In this document: positions 1 to 6,421 of the stretch, in pieces
Layout: each line of letters starts with the position of its first letter
Numbering within the stretch: the first letter of the stretch is position 1
Assembly: GCA_038247995.1 (NCBI GenBank)
Contig: JBBRUG010000061.1
Location: 1 to 21,131 of the forward strand
Direction: 5' to 3'
Origin: JBBRUG01 sp038247995
Lineage (GTDB): Bacteria > Chloroflexota > Chloroflexia > Chloroflexales > Chloroflexaceae
DNA: 21,131 nucleotides
The notes under the pieces: generated by a model
Database searches by the model: none
Told to the model about the DNA's origin: nothing
The model's input: the letters and a program-made list of their open reading frames with translations, nothing else
Translations under genes and position numbers: made by a program

Positions 1-473
1 GTTAAATCGACCCCAGGGTAGGCCCAAGATGCATGCAGCGTTACTAGGTCGGTGACGACGGTGATCACCCGGAAAGGGAGTTTCCGTGCCCGGCGTGCAG
101 CAACTACAAAGCGATGCACGAGCGGATGCGTTACCACCACTACCCGCGGTTGGGCCTCAACCAGCAGGCGGCTGATATTACGCCGGGCTGTGATCAGCAC
201 CAGCCGCGAAAGCATATCCACCCGCCGGGCGCCGTTGGTGAGCTGGAATGTCAGATCGTAGAGGCGTAGCCAACGGGTCGAGAGTTGATCATACAGCGAT
301 GGAGCGTTACTGACGCCGGGAAAAGCCGTCAGGCGCAGGATATCGGCGATCGACCAGTTGAGCCGCGCATCGCTTGCCTCATCGAGCGCGGCACTAATTG
401 CCACGGCTGCACTACGATGACCGCCGCCGGTATCGGAGATTGCAAAAAGAACATCAACCGGCCCAGAGGACAT
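1..473 (-). CDS. MGDG synthase-like diacylglycerol glycosyltransferase (N-terminal part, cut by window edge)
   Basis: This is the first ~157 residues of a glycosyltransferase; the frame stays open to position 1, so the 3' end lies outside the window. The N-terminus reads VLFAISDTGGGHRSAAVAI (residues 8-26). The GGGHRSAA loop is the hallmark of the MGDG_synth N-terminal domain of GT28 enzymes (monogalactosyldiacylglycerol synthase, UgtP), which transfer sugar from a UDP-sugar to diacylglycerol at the inner membrane face. A second hydrophobic strand, PRVVVVTHPLVHRF, and the later VITVVTDLVTLHASW also fit the family's Rossmann-like fold. The ATG at 473-471 is preceded by a GGAAGGGAG Shine-Dalgarno in 481-490. 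It is divergent from the pyr operon. The donor sugar cannot be told from this part. In Chloroflexales such enzymes make membrane or chlorosome glycolipids (family knowledge). Confidence 0.8.
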   Translation of the reverse strand, partial: MSSGPVDVLFAISDTGGGHRSAAVAISAALDEASDARLNWSIADILRLTAFPGVSNAPSLYDQLSTRWLRLYDLTFQLTNGARRVDMLSRLVLITARRNISRLLVEAQPRVVVVTHPLVHRFVVAARRARKLPFRVITVVTDLVTLHASWAYPGVDL

Positions 474-680
474 CAGTGCGACTCCCTTCCTGAAAGATGG
501 ATAAAGCCAAAAGGTAACCTGATCGATGCTGGCGATTGGGACTGGTTGACGTAACGGATATTCAGGATTCCGGCTCGGCCATTCGTTCGCTCTTTATTGT
601 GCGAACCATAACAGTATCGTACCATACCAACAGGGTGCGCTATTTCACGTTGTTCCAGGTTCTTGGTTCTGCATGTTGCA
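474..680. other. Divergent intergenic stretch, no gene seen
   Basis: This lies between the glycosyltransferase start and the pyr promoter. Short open frames here lack ribosome-binding sites and family resemblance. I found no convincing minus-strand promoter for the glycosyltransferase. The only notable item is a short GAACCAA-type tract at 657-670, listed separately. Confidence 0.5.
657..670 (-). repeat. Two-unit GAACCAA tract upstream of the pyr promoter
   Basis: Read on the minus strand this is AGAACCAAGAACCT. Its first 13 bases are identical to part of the long heptamer array at 20835-21131. It ends 10 bp upstream of the pyr -35 element. At this length chance is possible. Confidence 0.4.
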
Positions 681-709
681 TTGACATGCCTGATCTGGCG
701 ATGTACAAT
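681..709 (+). promoter_or_regulatory. sigma70-type promoter of the pyr operon
   Basis: A consensus -35 TTGACA (681-686) is separated by 17 bp from the -10 TACAAT (704-709). Transcription should start near 715-717, so the PyrR-binding loop would form the extreme 5' end of the mRNA. Confidence 0.85.
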
Positions 710-716
710 GCAGCAA

Positions 717-747
717 CCTTTAACACAGCCCTGTGAGGCTGTGAAGG
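717..747 (+). promoter_or_regulatory. PyrR-binding RNA stem-loop (pyr leader)
   Basis: The RNA forms a lower stem CCTT (717-720) with AAGG (744-747). The upper stem CACAGCC (724-730) pairs with GGCTGTG (737-743) and closes a CTGTGA hexaloop. The core AGCCCTGTGAGGCT (727-740) matches the PyrR consensus ARUCCNGNGAGGYU at all but one position (C for U). PyrR bound to UMP or UTP is expected to stabilise this loop. The 3' strand contains AAGGAG (744-749), a Shine-Dalgarno for the ATG at 757, so PyrR binding should also hide a ribosome-binding site. Confidence 0.87.
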
Positions 748-756
748 AGCAATCAG

Positions 757-951
757 ATGTTTGATGTTCTACACCGCGCTGGTGGCTTGATCAGTGAAAC
801 CCGAACCCCTTTCTTGTGGGGTTGCGGGTTTTTTTGTCGCTTCCGCAGCGTGTCCGCTGGATGTTCGGGCTATCATCCAAGAATTTGGCCGTCTGGTGGG
901 GGCCTGCGCGAATTCTGCCCCCTGCCGCCAGACCTGCAGAGGTGTCGATGA
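757..951 (+). CDS. Candidate pyr leader peptide ORF (64 codons), translated through the attenuator terminator
   Basis: The ATG at 757 sits 7 nt after AAGGAG (744-749), a strong Shine-Dalgarno located inside the PyrR-binding stem. The ORF runs through the intrinsic terminator (798-835) and stops with TGA at 949-951, overlapping the pyrR ATG (948-950) as ATGA. The peptide has no recognisable domain and is rich in Gly, Arg and Cys, so the act of translation rather than the product is probably what matters. A ribosome moving through would disrupt the terminator and could couple to pyrR. This parallels the model proposed for the Thermus ZO5 pyr operon. Seen: SD, ORF span, ATGA overlap. Inferred: that it is translated and regulatory. 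Confidence 0.55.
   Translation: MFDVLHRAGGLISETRTPFLWGCGFFCRFRSVSAGCSGYHPRIWPSGGGLREFCPLPPDLQRCR
798..835 (+). terminator. Intrinsic terminator in the pyr leader (attenuator)
   Basis: AACCCG (798-803) pairs with CGGGTT (825-830), and ACCCC (805-809) pairs with GGGGT (818-822). A run of T follows (829-835). It lies between the pyr promoter and pyrR, so it can only act as a conditional terminator. I see no obvious antiterminator alternative pairing. Confidence 0.88.
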
Positions 952-1487
952 CTGAACGTAAACAGATTCTTACCCCCGACGATATCCGCCGGGCGCTTGT
1001 GCGGATCGCTCACGAGATCGATGAACGCAACGGCGGCCTCACCGATGTCATCCTCGTTGGCATCAGGCGTCGCGGCGTCCCGCTTGCCGAGCGGATCGCG
1101 TCCGCCATCGCCGACTTCGAGGGTGTGCGCGTTCCCGTAGGCCAGCTTGATATTACCCTCTATCGCGATGATCTGCGTCTGCGTGGCCCCGCGCCATTGG
1201 TGCGCAAAACTGCCATTCAGACCGACCTGACCGGGAAGGTTGTGGTGCTGGTCGATGATGTGCTCTTCACCGGGCGTACCGTGCGCGCCGCACTCGATGC
1301 GATCGCCGATCTCGGGCGCCCCTCGCGCATCCAACTCGCTGTTTTGATCGACCGTGGCCACCGTGAACTGCCTATTCGCGCCGATTTTGTCGGCAAGAAC
1401 GTGCCGACTGCCCGTGATGAGCGCGTCGATGTGCACCTGCGCGAAATCGATGCTGTCGATGAGGTTGTGATCGAACGGGATGCGTAG
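948..1487 (+). CDS. pyrR: PyrR, pyr mRNA-binding attenuation protein / uracil phosphoribosyltransferase homologue
   Basis: This 179-residue protein has the usual PyrR length (~180). It binds the leader RNA when UMP or UTP is high and in many species also converts uracil plus PRPP to UMP. The type I PRTase PRPP loop VVVLVDDVLFTGRT is at residues 98-111, with GIRRRGVPLAERI at 38-50 and the LDITLYRDDL segment at 67-76. The C-terminal IDRGHRELPIRADFVGKNVPT block is typical of PyrR. The ATG at 948 has AGAGG at 938-942; the frame is open further upstream, but that extension would run back through the terminator and adds no homologous sequence. It is first in pyrR-pyrB-pyrC, 66 bp before pyrB, and should control its own operon through the adjacent leader. 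Confidence 0.95.
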   Translation: MTERKQILTPDDIRRALVRIAHEIDERNGGLTDVILVGIRRRGVPLAERIASAIADFEGVRVPVGQLDITLYRDDLRLRGPAPLVRKTAIQTDLTGKVVVLVDDVLFTGRTVRAALDAIADLGRPSRIQLAVLIDRGHRELPIRADFVGKNVPTARDERVDVHLREIDAVDEVVIERDA

Positions 1488-1553
1488 CGGCGGGTTGCAA
1501 CCCACTCCTGCGTGCCCACCCCTACGCGCCGTTATCTACCTGAAGGCATGCAC

Positions 1554-2486
1554 ATGACGATTGATAGTCTGGTCCGTCGCCACGTTATCGACCTCGACGA
1601 CTTCACGCCGACTGAAATTATGGAGGTGTTGGAGACGGCTGAGAGTATGAAGGAAGTTCTAGCGCGTGAAATTAAGCAGGTGCCGACGCTGCGCGGACGT
1701 ACCGTAGTGAATATGTTCTTCGAAGAGAGTACGCGCACGCGGATCTCCTTCGAATTGGCCGCCCGTGCGCTCTCGGCGAATGTGGTCGCCTTCAGTGCGC
1801 GTGGGAGCAGCGTGGAAAAGGGCGAGTCGCTGATCGATACCGTGCGAACGCTCCAGGCTCTCGGCACCGATATTGTCGTAATCCGCCATAGTCACTCCGG
1901 CGCGCCCTACCTTGTCGCTCAGCACTTCCGCGGCGCCGTGATTAACGCCGGTGATGGCCTTCATGCGCATCCCACTCAGGCCCTGCTCGATCTGTTCACC
2001 ATCCGCGAACGCCTCGGTAGCCTGGAAGGGCTGAAGGTGGTGATTGTCGGCGATATTGTGCATTCGCGGGTAGCGCGCTCGAATATCTGGGGGCTGACGA
2101 AGATGGGCGCTCATGTGACCCTCTGCGCCCCGCCGACGCTGCTTGGCCCGCCGAGCTACTGGACATCCACCTGGCCGCAGGTGACGATCAGCCATAAATT
2201 TGATACCGCCCTGGAGGGCGCCGATGTTGTGATGGCGCTCCGGCTACAAAAAGAGCGCCAGCAAGCCGGCTTGTTGCCGACGCTGCGCGAATACAGCCAG
2301 GCCTATGCGATTACGCCCGAGCGGGTGGCGCGCCTGGGTGCGCATACGCTGATCATGCACCCCGGCCCCATGAACGAAGGCGTCGAAATTATGCCCGAAG
2401 CCGTTACAGCACCCAATTCCGTGATCGAAGACCAGGTGACGAATGGGGTGGCTGTACGGATGGCGCTGATGTATCGTCTCGCATAG
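1554..2486 (+). CDS. pyrB: Aspartate carbamoyltransferase catalytic subunit
   Basis: It catalyses carbamoyl phosphate + L-aspartate to N-carbamoyl-L-aspartate, the committed step of pyrimidine synthesis. The 310 residues match the catalytic chain (305-311). Visible motifs are FFEESTRTRISFEL with the carbamoyl-phosphate-binding STRT at 59-62, the SSVEKGES loop (85-92) that donates Ser/Lys to the neighbouring subunit, HPTQALLD (139-146), and the C-terminal HPGPMNEG. The start is placed at ATG 1554, seven bases after GAAGG (1542-1546). An upstream in-frame ATG at 1548 is too close to that site, and the extension to 1512 is not conserved-looking. No pyrI regulatory chain is seen next to it, so it is probably an unregulated trimer or one that complexes with PyrC (inference). 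Confidence 0.95.
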   Translation: MTIDSLVRRHVIDLDDFTPTEIMEVLETAESMKEVLAREIKQVPTLRGRTVVNMFFEESTRTRISFELAARALSANVVAFSARGSSVEKGESLIDTVRTLQALGTDIVVIRHSHSGAPYLVAQHFRGAVINAGDGLHAHPTQALLDLFTIRERLGSLEGLKVVIVGDIVHSRVARSNIWGLTKMGAHVTLCAPPTLLGPPSYWTSTWPQVTISHKFDTALEGADVVMALRLQKERQQAGLLPTLREYSQAYAITPERVARLGAHTLIMHPGPMNEGVEIMPEAVTAPNSVIEDQVTNGVAVRMALMYRLA

Positions 2487-2543
2487 GGGTGGATCGCGAC
2501 ACGCTCCCCGGCATCCCAATGCGCTGTTGAATGGAATCACTTT

Positions 2544-4025
2544 ATGCGCTACCTGATCAAAAATGGTTCGATTATCGACCCGGCCCGGCGCGTGGCTACC
2601 GTAGGCGATGTACTTGTTGCCGACGGCAAAGTCGCGCAGGTCATCGACCTTGCCGAGATGCACGCCGATCCTGAACTTCCTGGCGACGATGTTGAGGTGA
2701 TTAATGCGCGCGGTTGCGTGATCGCGCCAGGCTTCACCGACCTGCACACGCACCTGGGCGAGCCGGGCGACGAGCACAAAGAAACGATCGCCAGCGGTAC
2801 GCGGGCGGCGGCCCACGGCGGATTTACCAACGTGTGTATTATGCCCGACACGCGTCCGACGCTCGACACTGCCGCTGTTGCCCGCTACATGCGCCAGATC
2901 GCCCAGCACGAGGGCCATGTTCACGTCGATCTCATCGGGGCCTTAACGCTCGGTCGGGACGGCGTAACCCTGAGCACCATGATCGAACTCGCCGAAGCGG
3001 GCTGTATCGCCTTCAGCGACGCCGATCGCAGCCTGGCCGATGCCGGGTTGATGCGCAATGCAATGGCCTATGCCGCCGCGCTGGGCCTGCCGGTGATGAC
3101 CCATTGCGAAGACCCGCACCTCAGCGCCGGTTGGGCGATGCACGAAGGCGCCGTGAGTGTGCGGTTAGGCTTAACCGGTACGCCGGCCGCAGCCGAAACG
3201 GCGCTCATCGCCCGTGATATTGCCCTTGCGGAAGTCACCGGCGTACATCTGCACATCTGCCATGTCAGCACTGCCGGCGGTGTTGCGCTCATCCGCGCTG
3301 CCAAAGAGCGTGGCGTTCATGTTACCGCCGAAGTAACACCGCATCACCTTACGCTCACCGAGCGCTGGGTGCTGGGTAACTTGGGCAGCGAGGAGGCTGA
3401 TCCCGCTGTAGCGAAGAGCAGCCGGAAGCGTAAATCGACGAGCGCTTCGGAAATTGGCCTGCGCTCGTGGCTCAATCCGACTCTGCTGCCGCCCTATGAC
3501 GCCGGCACGCGGGTTCAGCCGCCCTTGCGCACGGATGCTGATGTTGAGGCCTTGATTGCCGGCCTGCGCGACGGTGCAATCGATGCGATTGCTACCGATC
3601 ATACGCCCCAGGCAATTGTCGACAAAGCTTGTGAGTATGGCCTGGCGGCGCCCGGTATCAGTGGCCTAGAGACAGCGCTTGGCCTGGTGCTAACCCTCGT
3701 GCATCGTGGTGAAATGGATTTGGTAAATACAGTTTCCAAACTCACCGAAGGCCCGGCTCAGGTACTTGGCCGCTCGCCGGCTACTCTCCGGCCCGGTGCG
3801 CGCGCCGATCTGGTGATCTTCGATCCCGATTATGCCTGGACGGTTGATGCTGATCGGTTTGTCTCCCGTTCCCATAATACGCCCTTGCACGGGCAAAAAC
3901 TCAAAGGCCGAGTGATGCTGACGATGGTTTCCGGGGCAATTGCGTTCCGCCAGGAGGGCTTTGGCACCGGCGCGACCAAAAAGACTCAGGCTTCGCGGCT
4001 CAAGGGCATCCTGAATAATGATTGA
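2544..4025 (+). CDS. pyrC: Dihydroorotase-family amidohydrolase (PyrC-like) with altered substrate pocket
   Basis: By position and overall sequence this is the third pyr enzyme, closing carbamoyl-aspartate to dihydroorotate. Metal ligands are all present: HTH (H68, H70), FSD (D159), THCED (H187), HICHVS (H240) and ATDH (D352). The residues that normally hold the substrate are not. HLREPG is HLGEPG (R to G72), MPNT is MPDT (N to D102), NPPLR is QPPLR (Q325), DHAPH is DHTPQ (Q356), and PFG is APG (P370). At 493 residues it is ~65 longer than usual. Part of the excess is a Lys/Ser-rich insertion around 280-312, between TPHHLTL and YDAGTRVQPPLR. The ATG at 2544 has only a weak GGAA upstream. It may be a divergent active DHOase, a structural partner of PyrB, or a different cyclic amidohydrolase. 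Confidence 0.8.
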   Translation: MRYLIKNGSIIDPARRVATVGDVLVADGKVAQVIDLAEMHADPELPGDDVEVINARGCVIAPGFTDLHTHLGEPGDEHKETIASGTRAAAHGGFTNVCIMPDTRPTLDTAAVARYMRQIAQHEGHVHVDLIGALTLGRDGVTLSTMIELAEAGCIAFSDADRSLADAGLMRNAMAYAAALGLPVMTHCEDPHLSAGWAMHEGAVSVRLGLTGTPAAAETALIARDIALAEVTGVHLHICHVSTAGGVALIRAAKERGVHVTAEVTPHHLTLTERWVLGNLGSEEADPAVAKSSRKRKSTSASEIGLRSWLNPTLLPPYDAGTRVQPPLRTDADVEALIAGLRDGAIDAIATDHTPQAIVDKACEYGLAAPGISGLETALGLVLTLVHRGEMDLVNTVSKLTEGPAQVLGRSPATLRPGARADLVIFDPDYAWTVDADRFVSRSHNTPLHGQKLKGRVMLTMVSGAIAFRQEGFGTGATKKTQASRLKGILNND

Positions 4026-4026
4026 C

Positions 4027-4060
4027 GGCGTAGCAGCGCGTCACAATGCGTACCTACGCC
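4027..4060 (+). other. Weak hairpin after pyrC
   Basis: GGCGTAG (4027-4033) pairs with CTACGCC (4054-4060) directly after the pyrC stop. There is no T-run, so a terminator role is uncertain. The rest of 4061-4138 holds nothing I recognise. Confidence 0.3.
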
Positions 4061-4138
4061 AATGCACCTTCCCACGATCGCACTCCTGCGCAATTGTGAA
4101 TTTCTTTACAGTCTCAGTGATGTCTCGACTCGTCCGGT

Positions 4139-4174
4139 AATACGACTATGGCTTTCTAAAGCCATAGTCGTATT
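4139..4174. repeat. Perfect 17-bp inverted repeat with 2-nt centre, next to the transporter promoter
   Basis: AATACGACTATGGCTTT (4139-4155) is followed by CT and then its exact reverse complement (4158-4174). The right arm ends 4 bp before the -35 TTGACA of the next operon. Neither side has a T-run, so as RNA it is not a classic terminator; as DNA it could be an operator. No mismatch in 17 bp implies selection or recent origin. Confidence 0.9.
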
Positions 4175-4178
4175 CGGC

Positions 4179-4206
4179 TTGACAGATTTGTGTGATCTAT
4201 GTTAAT
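4179..4206 (+). promoter_or_regulatory. Probable promoter of the peptide ABC transporter operon
   Basis: A consensus -35 TTGACA (4179-4184) is followed after 16 bp by GTTAAT (4201-4206), a 4/6 match to the -10, which is repeated as GTTAATGTTAAT. The expected transcript would have a ~255-nt leader before the lipoprotein gene. Confidence 0.55.
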
Positions 4207-4467
4207 GTTAATCAACCCAACAAGTGTCTAACGTAATGTTACGCCTGGACGGCGTCGAAACGCCTGGCCAAGTAGCCAGAGAACCCCGACTGATCCCGCA
4301 GTTAATTTGCAACACTCGTAGATGTGTGCATCTGTCGGCTCTGTTGCCGCTAACCCTTCTCCCGCATATTGCTGCAAGAGGGGGCTTGTTGGTGTTACAA
4401 GTGGGATGCCGGGCCGTGGTGGTCCTTCATCTAGATGTGAAGATTCTCTTGTAGGTAGGAGGTCCGC
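4207..4467 (+). other. Long structured 5' leader of the transporter operon
   Basis: There is no credible gene here. Hairpins visible by eye include ACGCC/GGCGT and CTGGC/GCCAG in 4236-4280, and CCTTCTC pairing with GAGGGGG around 4357-4384. I do not recognise a known riboswitch class. A short open frame (4224-4454) lacks a ribosome-binding site and resembles nothing. Confidence 0.35.
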
Positions 4468-6336
4468 GTGAACCAGAAACGAATCTGGTCTTGGAACGCG
4501 CTGTTGTTGATCGCGATGCTTGTGCTCGCGGCCTGCGGCGGCACCCCCCCGGCTGCTCCGGCGGCCACTGAGGCGCCGGCTGCTGCGGCGACGGAAGCCC
4601 CGGCTGCTCCGGCGGCGACGGAAGCCCCGGCTGCTCCGGCGGCGACGGAAGCCCCGGCTGCTCCGGCGGCCACCGAGGCCCCGGCGGCGACGGAAGCTCC
4701 CGCTGCTGCCGAGCCGGGTGGCCGTCTGACTATCCTCTATTGGCAGGCTGTCACGATCCTCAACCCGCACCTTTCCAGCGGTACGAAGGATTACGACGGC
4801 GCGACGGTGATCTTGGAGCCGTTGGCCCGGCGCAACTCGTCCGACGAGTTGGTGCCGTACCTGGCCGCCGAGATTCCGACCGTTGAGAATGGCGGCGTGG
4901 CCGCTGATGGCACGAGCGTGACCTGGACGCTGAAGCCGGATCTGAAGTGGTCGGACGGCAGCGACTTTACCGTCGATGACGTCATCTTCACGTGGCAGTA
5001 CTGCGCCGATGAGGCGACGGCCTGTACCACCAAGACGGCCTTTGACCCGATTGGGAACATCGAGGCCGTGGACGACACAACGTTCACGATCACCTGGGCT
5101 GAGCCGAACGCTGACCCGTACATCTCCTTCGTTGGCCCGAACGGCATGATTCTGCAGCAGGCGCAGTTTGGTACCTGTATCGGCGCTGCAGCCAGCACCG
5201 ACGCGGCTTGCCAGGCAGCTAACCTGGCCCCGATCGGCACGAATGCGTACAAGTTGCTCGATTTCCGCCCCGGCGACACGGTAGTTTACGAGCGCAACCC
5301 CGAGTATCGCGCTGCCGACGACGTCTTCTTCGACGAAGTCGAGATCAAGGGCGGCGGCGACGCCACCTTGGCAGCTCGTGCTGTCTGTGAGACGGGCGAG
5401 GTCGACTTCGCGTGGAACTTGCAGATCCCGAAGGCCGTGCTGGAGCCGATCCTGGCGACCGGCAACTGCGACCCGATCGCCGGTGGTTCGTTCGGCGTCG
5501 AGCGGATCGTGATCAACTTCGCCAACCCCGATCCGGCCTTGGGCGATCTGCGCTCCGAGCCTGATCAGCCCCACCCCTTCATGACCGACCTGGCTGTGCG
5601 TCAGGCGATCAACCTGGCGATTGACCGCGCATCGATCGCCGAGCAGCTCTACGGCCCCACCGGCGTGCCGACCTGCAACCCGCTGGTTGTGCCGGCTGCC
5701 GTGAACTCGCCGAACACGATCTGTGAGCGTGACGTTGCTGCGGCCAATGCATTGCTCGATGAGGCCGGTTATGTCCTCAACGGCGCCGTGCGCGAGAAGG
5801 ACGGCGTGCCGCTAATCGTTAGCTTCCAGACCTCGATCAACACCCTGCGCCAGGGCGAGCAGGCGATCATTCAGGCCAACCTGGCTGAGATCGGCATTCG
5901 GGTTCAGGTCAAGGCGATTGACGCGGGTGTCTTCTTCGGTGGTGATCCGGGTAACCCGGATACGCTCGGTAAGCACTACACCGACATGCAGATGTACACC
6001 ACCGGCCCCAGTTCGACCGACCCGCAGCCCCACCTCCAGGGCTGGACGTGTGACGAGCGCAACAGCAGCGCGAACCAGTGGAACAGTGGTGGCGATGGTC
6101 GCTACTGCAACCCCGAGTACGATGCCCTCTTCGAAGAGTTGACTACGGAATTGGATCTTGATCGCCGCGCCGAGTTGGCGATTCAGCTGAACGACATCCT
6201 GGTCAACGATGTCGCGGTGATTGCGCTGATCAATCGCCAGACCCCGAATGCCAAGCTGACGAACCTTGAAGGCCCGACCTTCAACACGTTCGACAGCAGC
6301 CTCTGGAACATCCACGAGTGGCGCCGCAGTTCGTAA
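4468..6336 (+). CDS. Peptide/oligopeptide ABC transporter substrate-binding lipoprotein (SBP family 5)
   Basis: This extracellular binding protein delivers peptides, or another family-5 ligand, to the permeases encoded next. The GTG start at 4468 follows AGGAGGT (4457-4463). Residues 1-22 form a signal peptide ending in the lipobox LAAC (C23), so it is a lipid-anchored protein. A Pro/Ala/Thr/Glu linker of ~60 residues (24-83) separates the anchor from the binding domain (~85-620). Family-5 features include WTLKPDLKWSDGSDFTVDDV near 150, the later TNAYKLLDFRPGDTVVYERN stretch, and FMTDLAVRQAINLAIDR further on. Several cysteines in the domain suggest disulphides. 622 residues is normal for an OppA/DppA with an added linker. 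The ligand cannot be read from sequence; related proteins also bind nickel, haem or glutathione. Confidence 0.9.
   Translation: MNQKRIWSWNALLLIAMLVLAACGGTPPAAPAATEAPAAAATEAPAAPAATEAPAAPAATEAPAAPAATEAPAATEAPAAAEPGGRLTILYWQAVTILNPHLSSGTKDYDGATVILEPLARRNSSDELVPYLAAEIPTVENGGVAADGTSVTWTLKPDLKWSDGSDFTVDDVIFTWQYCADEATACTTKTAFDPIGNIEAVDDTTFTITWAEPNADPYISFVGPNGMILQQAQFGTCIGAAASTDAACQAANLAPIGTNAYKLLDFRPGDTVVYERNPEYRAADDVFFDEVEIKGGGDATLAARAVCETGEVDFAWNLQIPKAVLEPILATGNCDPIAGGSFGVERIVINFANPDPALGDLRSEPDQPHPFMTDLAVRQAINLAIDRASIAEQLYGPTGVPTCNPLVVPAAVNSPNTICERDVAAANALLDEAGYVLNGAVREKDGVPLIVSFQTSINTLRQGEQAIIQANLAEIGIRVQVKAIDAGVFFGGDPGNPDTLGKHYTDMQMYTTGPSSTDPQPHLQGWTCDERNSSANQWNSGGDGRYCNPEYDALFEELTTELDLDRRAELAIQLNDILVNDVAVIALINRQTPNAKLTNLEGPTFNTFDSSLWNIHEWRRSS
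4594..4674 (+). repeat. 27-bp tandem repeat encoding the lipoprotein linker
   Basis: Three consecutive 27-bp units (4594-4620, 4621-4647, 4648-4674) each encode EAPAAPAAT. The first two are identical at DNA level and the third differs at two bases. Degenerate partial units flank them. The array can change copy number by slippage without shifting frame, which would lengthen or shorten the linker. Confidence 0.9.
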
Positions 6337-6353
6337 GGTGATCTGACTTGGTG

Positions 6354-6387
6354 CCGGGGTGGTGTGGGGTATCCTATGCCACCCCGG
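6354..6387 (+). other. Intra-operon hairpin between lipoprotein and permease genes
   Basis: CCGGGGTGG (6354-6362) pairs with CCACCCCGG (6379-6387) across a 16-nt loop. No T-run follows. Such hairpins after binding-protein genes commonly protect the upstream mRNA and lower permease expression, which fits the need for excess binding protein (inference). Confidence 0.65.
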
Positions 6388-6421
6388 TGCTCTGGCGTAA
6401 TGCAGCCCGAGGAGCAATGCT

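Noticed and set aside
816..947. 44-residue N-terminal extension of PyrR
   Set aside because: Would begin inside the leader terminator, lacks a ribosome site, and exceeds the family length; ATG 948 has AGAGG.
873..1505. 210-residue minus-strand open frame opposite pyrR
   Set aside because: Shadow frame; pyrR on the other strand has full family motifs.
4138..4152. T7-promoter-like start TAATACGACT
   Set aside because: Only the first 10 bases match; the CACTATAG part is absent. It is one arm of a perfect palindrome, so chance resemblance.
4236..4300. tRNA or known riboswitch
   Set aside because: No T-loop GTTCRANNC, no acceptor stem, and no core motif of a riboswitch I know.
4224..4454. 76-residue open frame in the transporter leader
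   Set aside because: No Shine-Dalgarno, odd composition, ends just before the real gene; better read as structured UTR.
4228..5574. 448-residue minus-strand open frame opposite the lipoprotein gene
   Set aside because: Antisense shadow of a high-GC gene; low-complexity Gly/Arg/Ser stretch mirrors the linker repeat. No family features.
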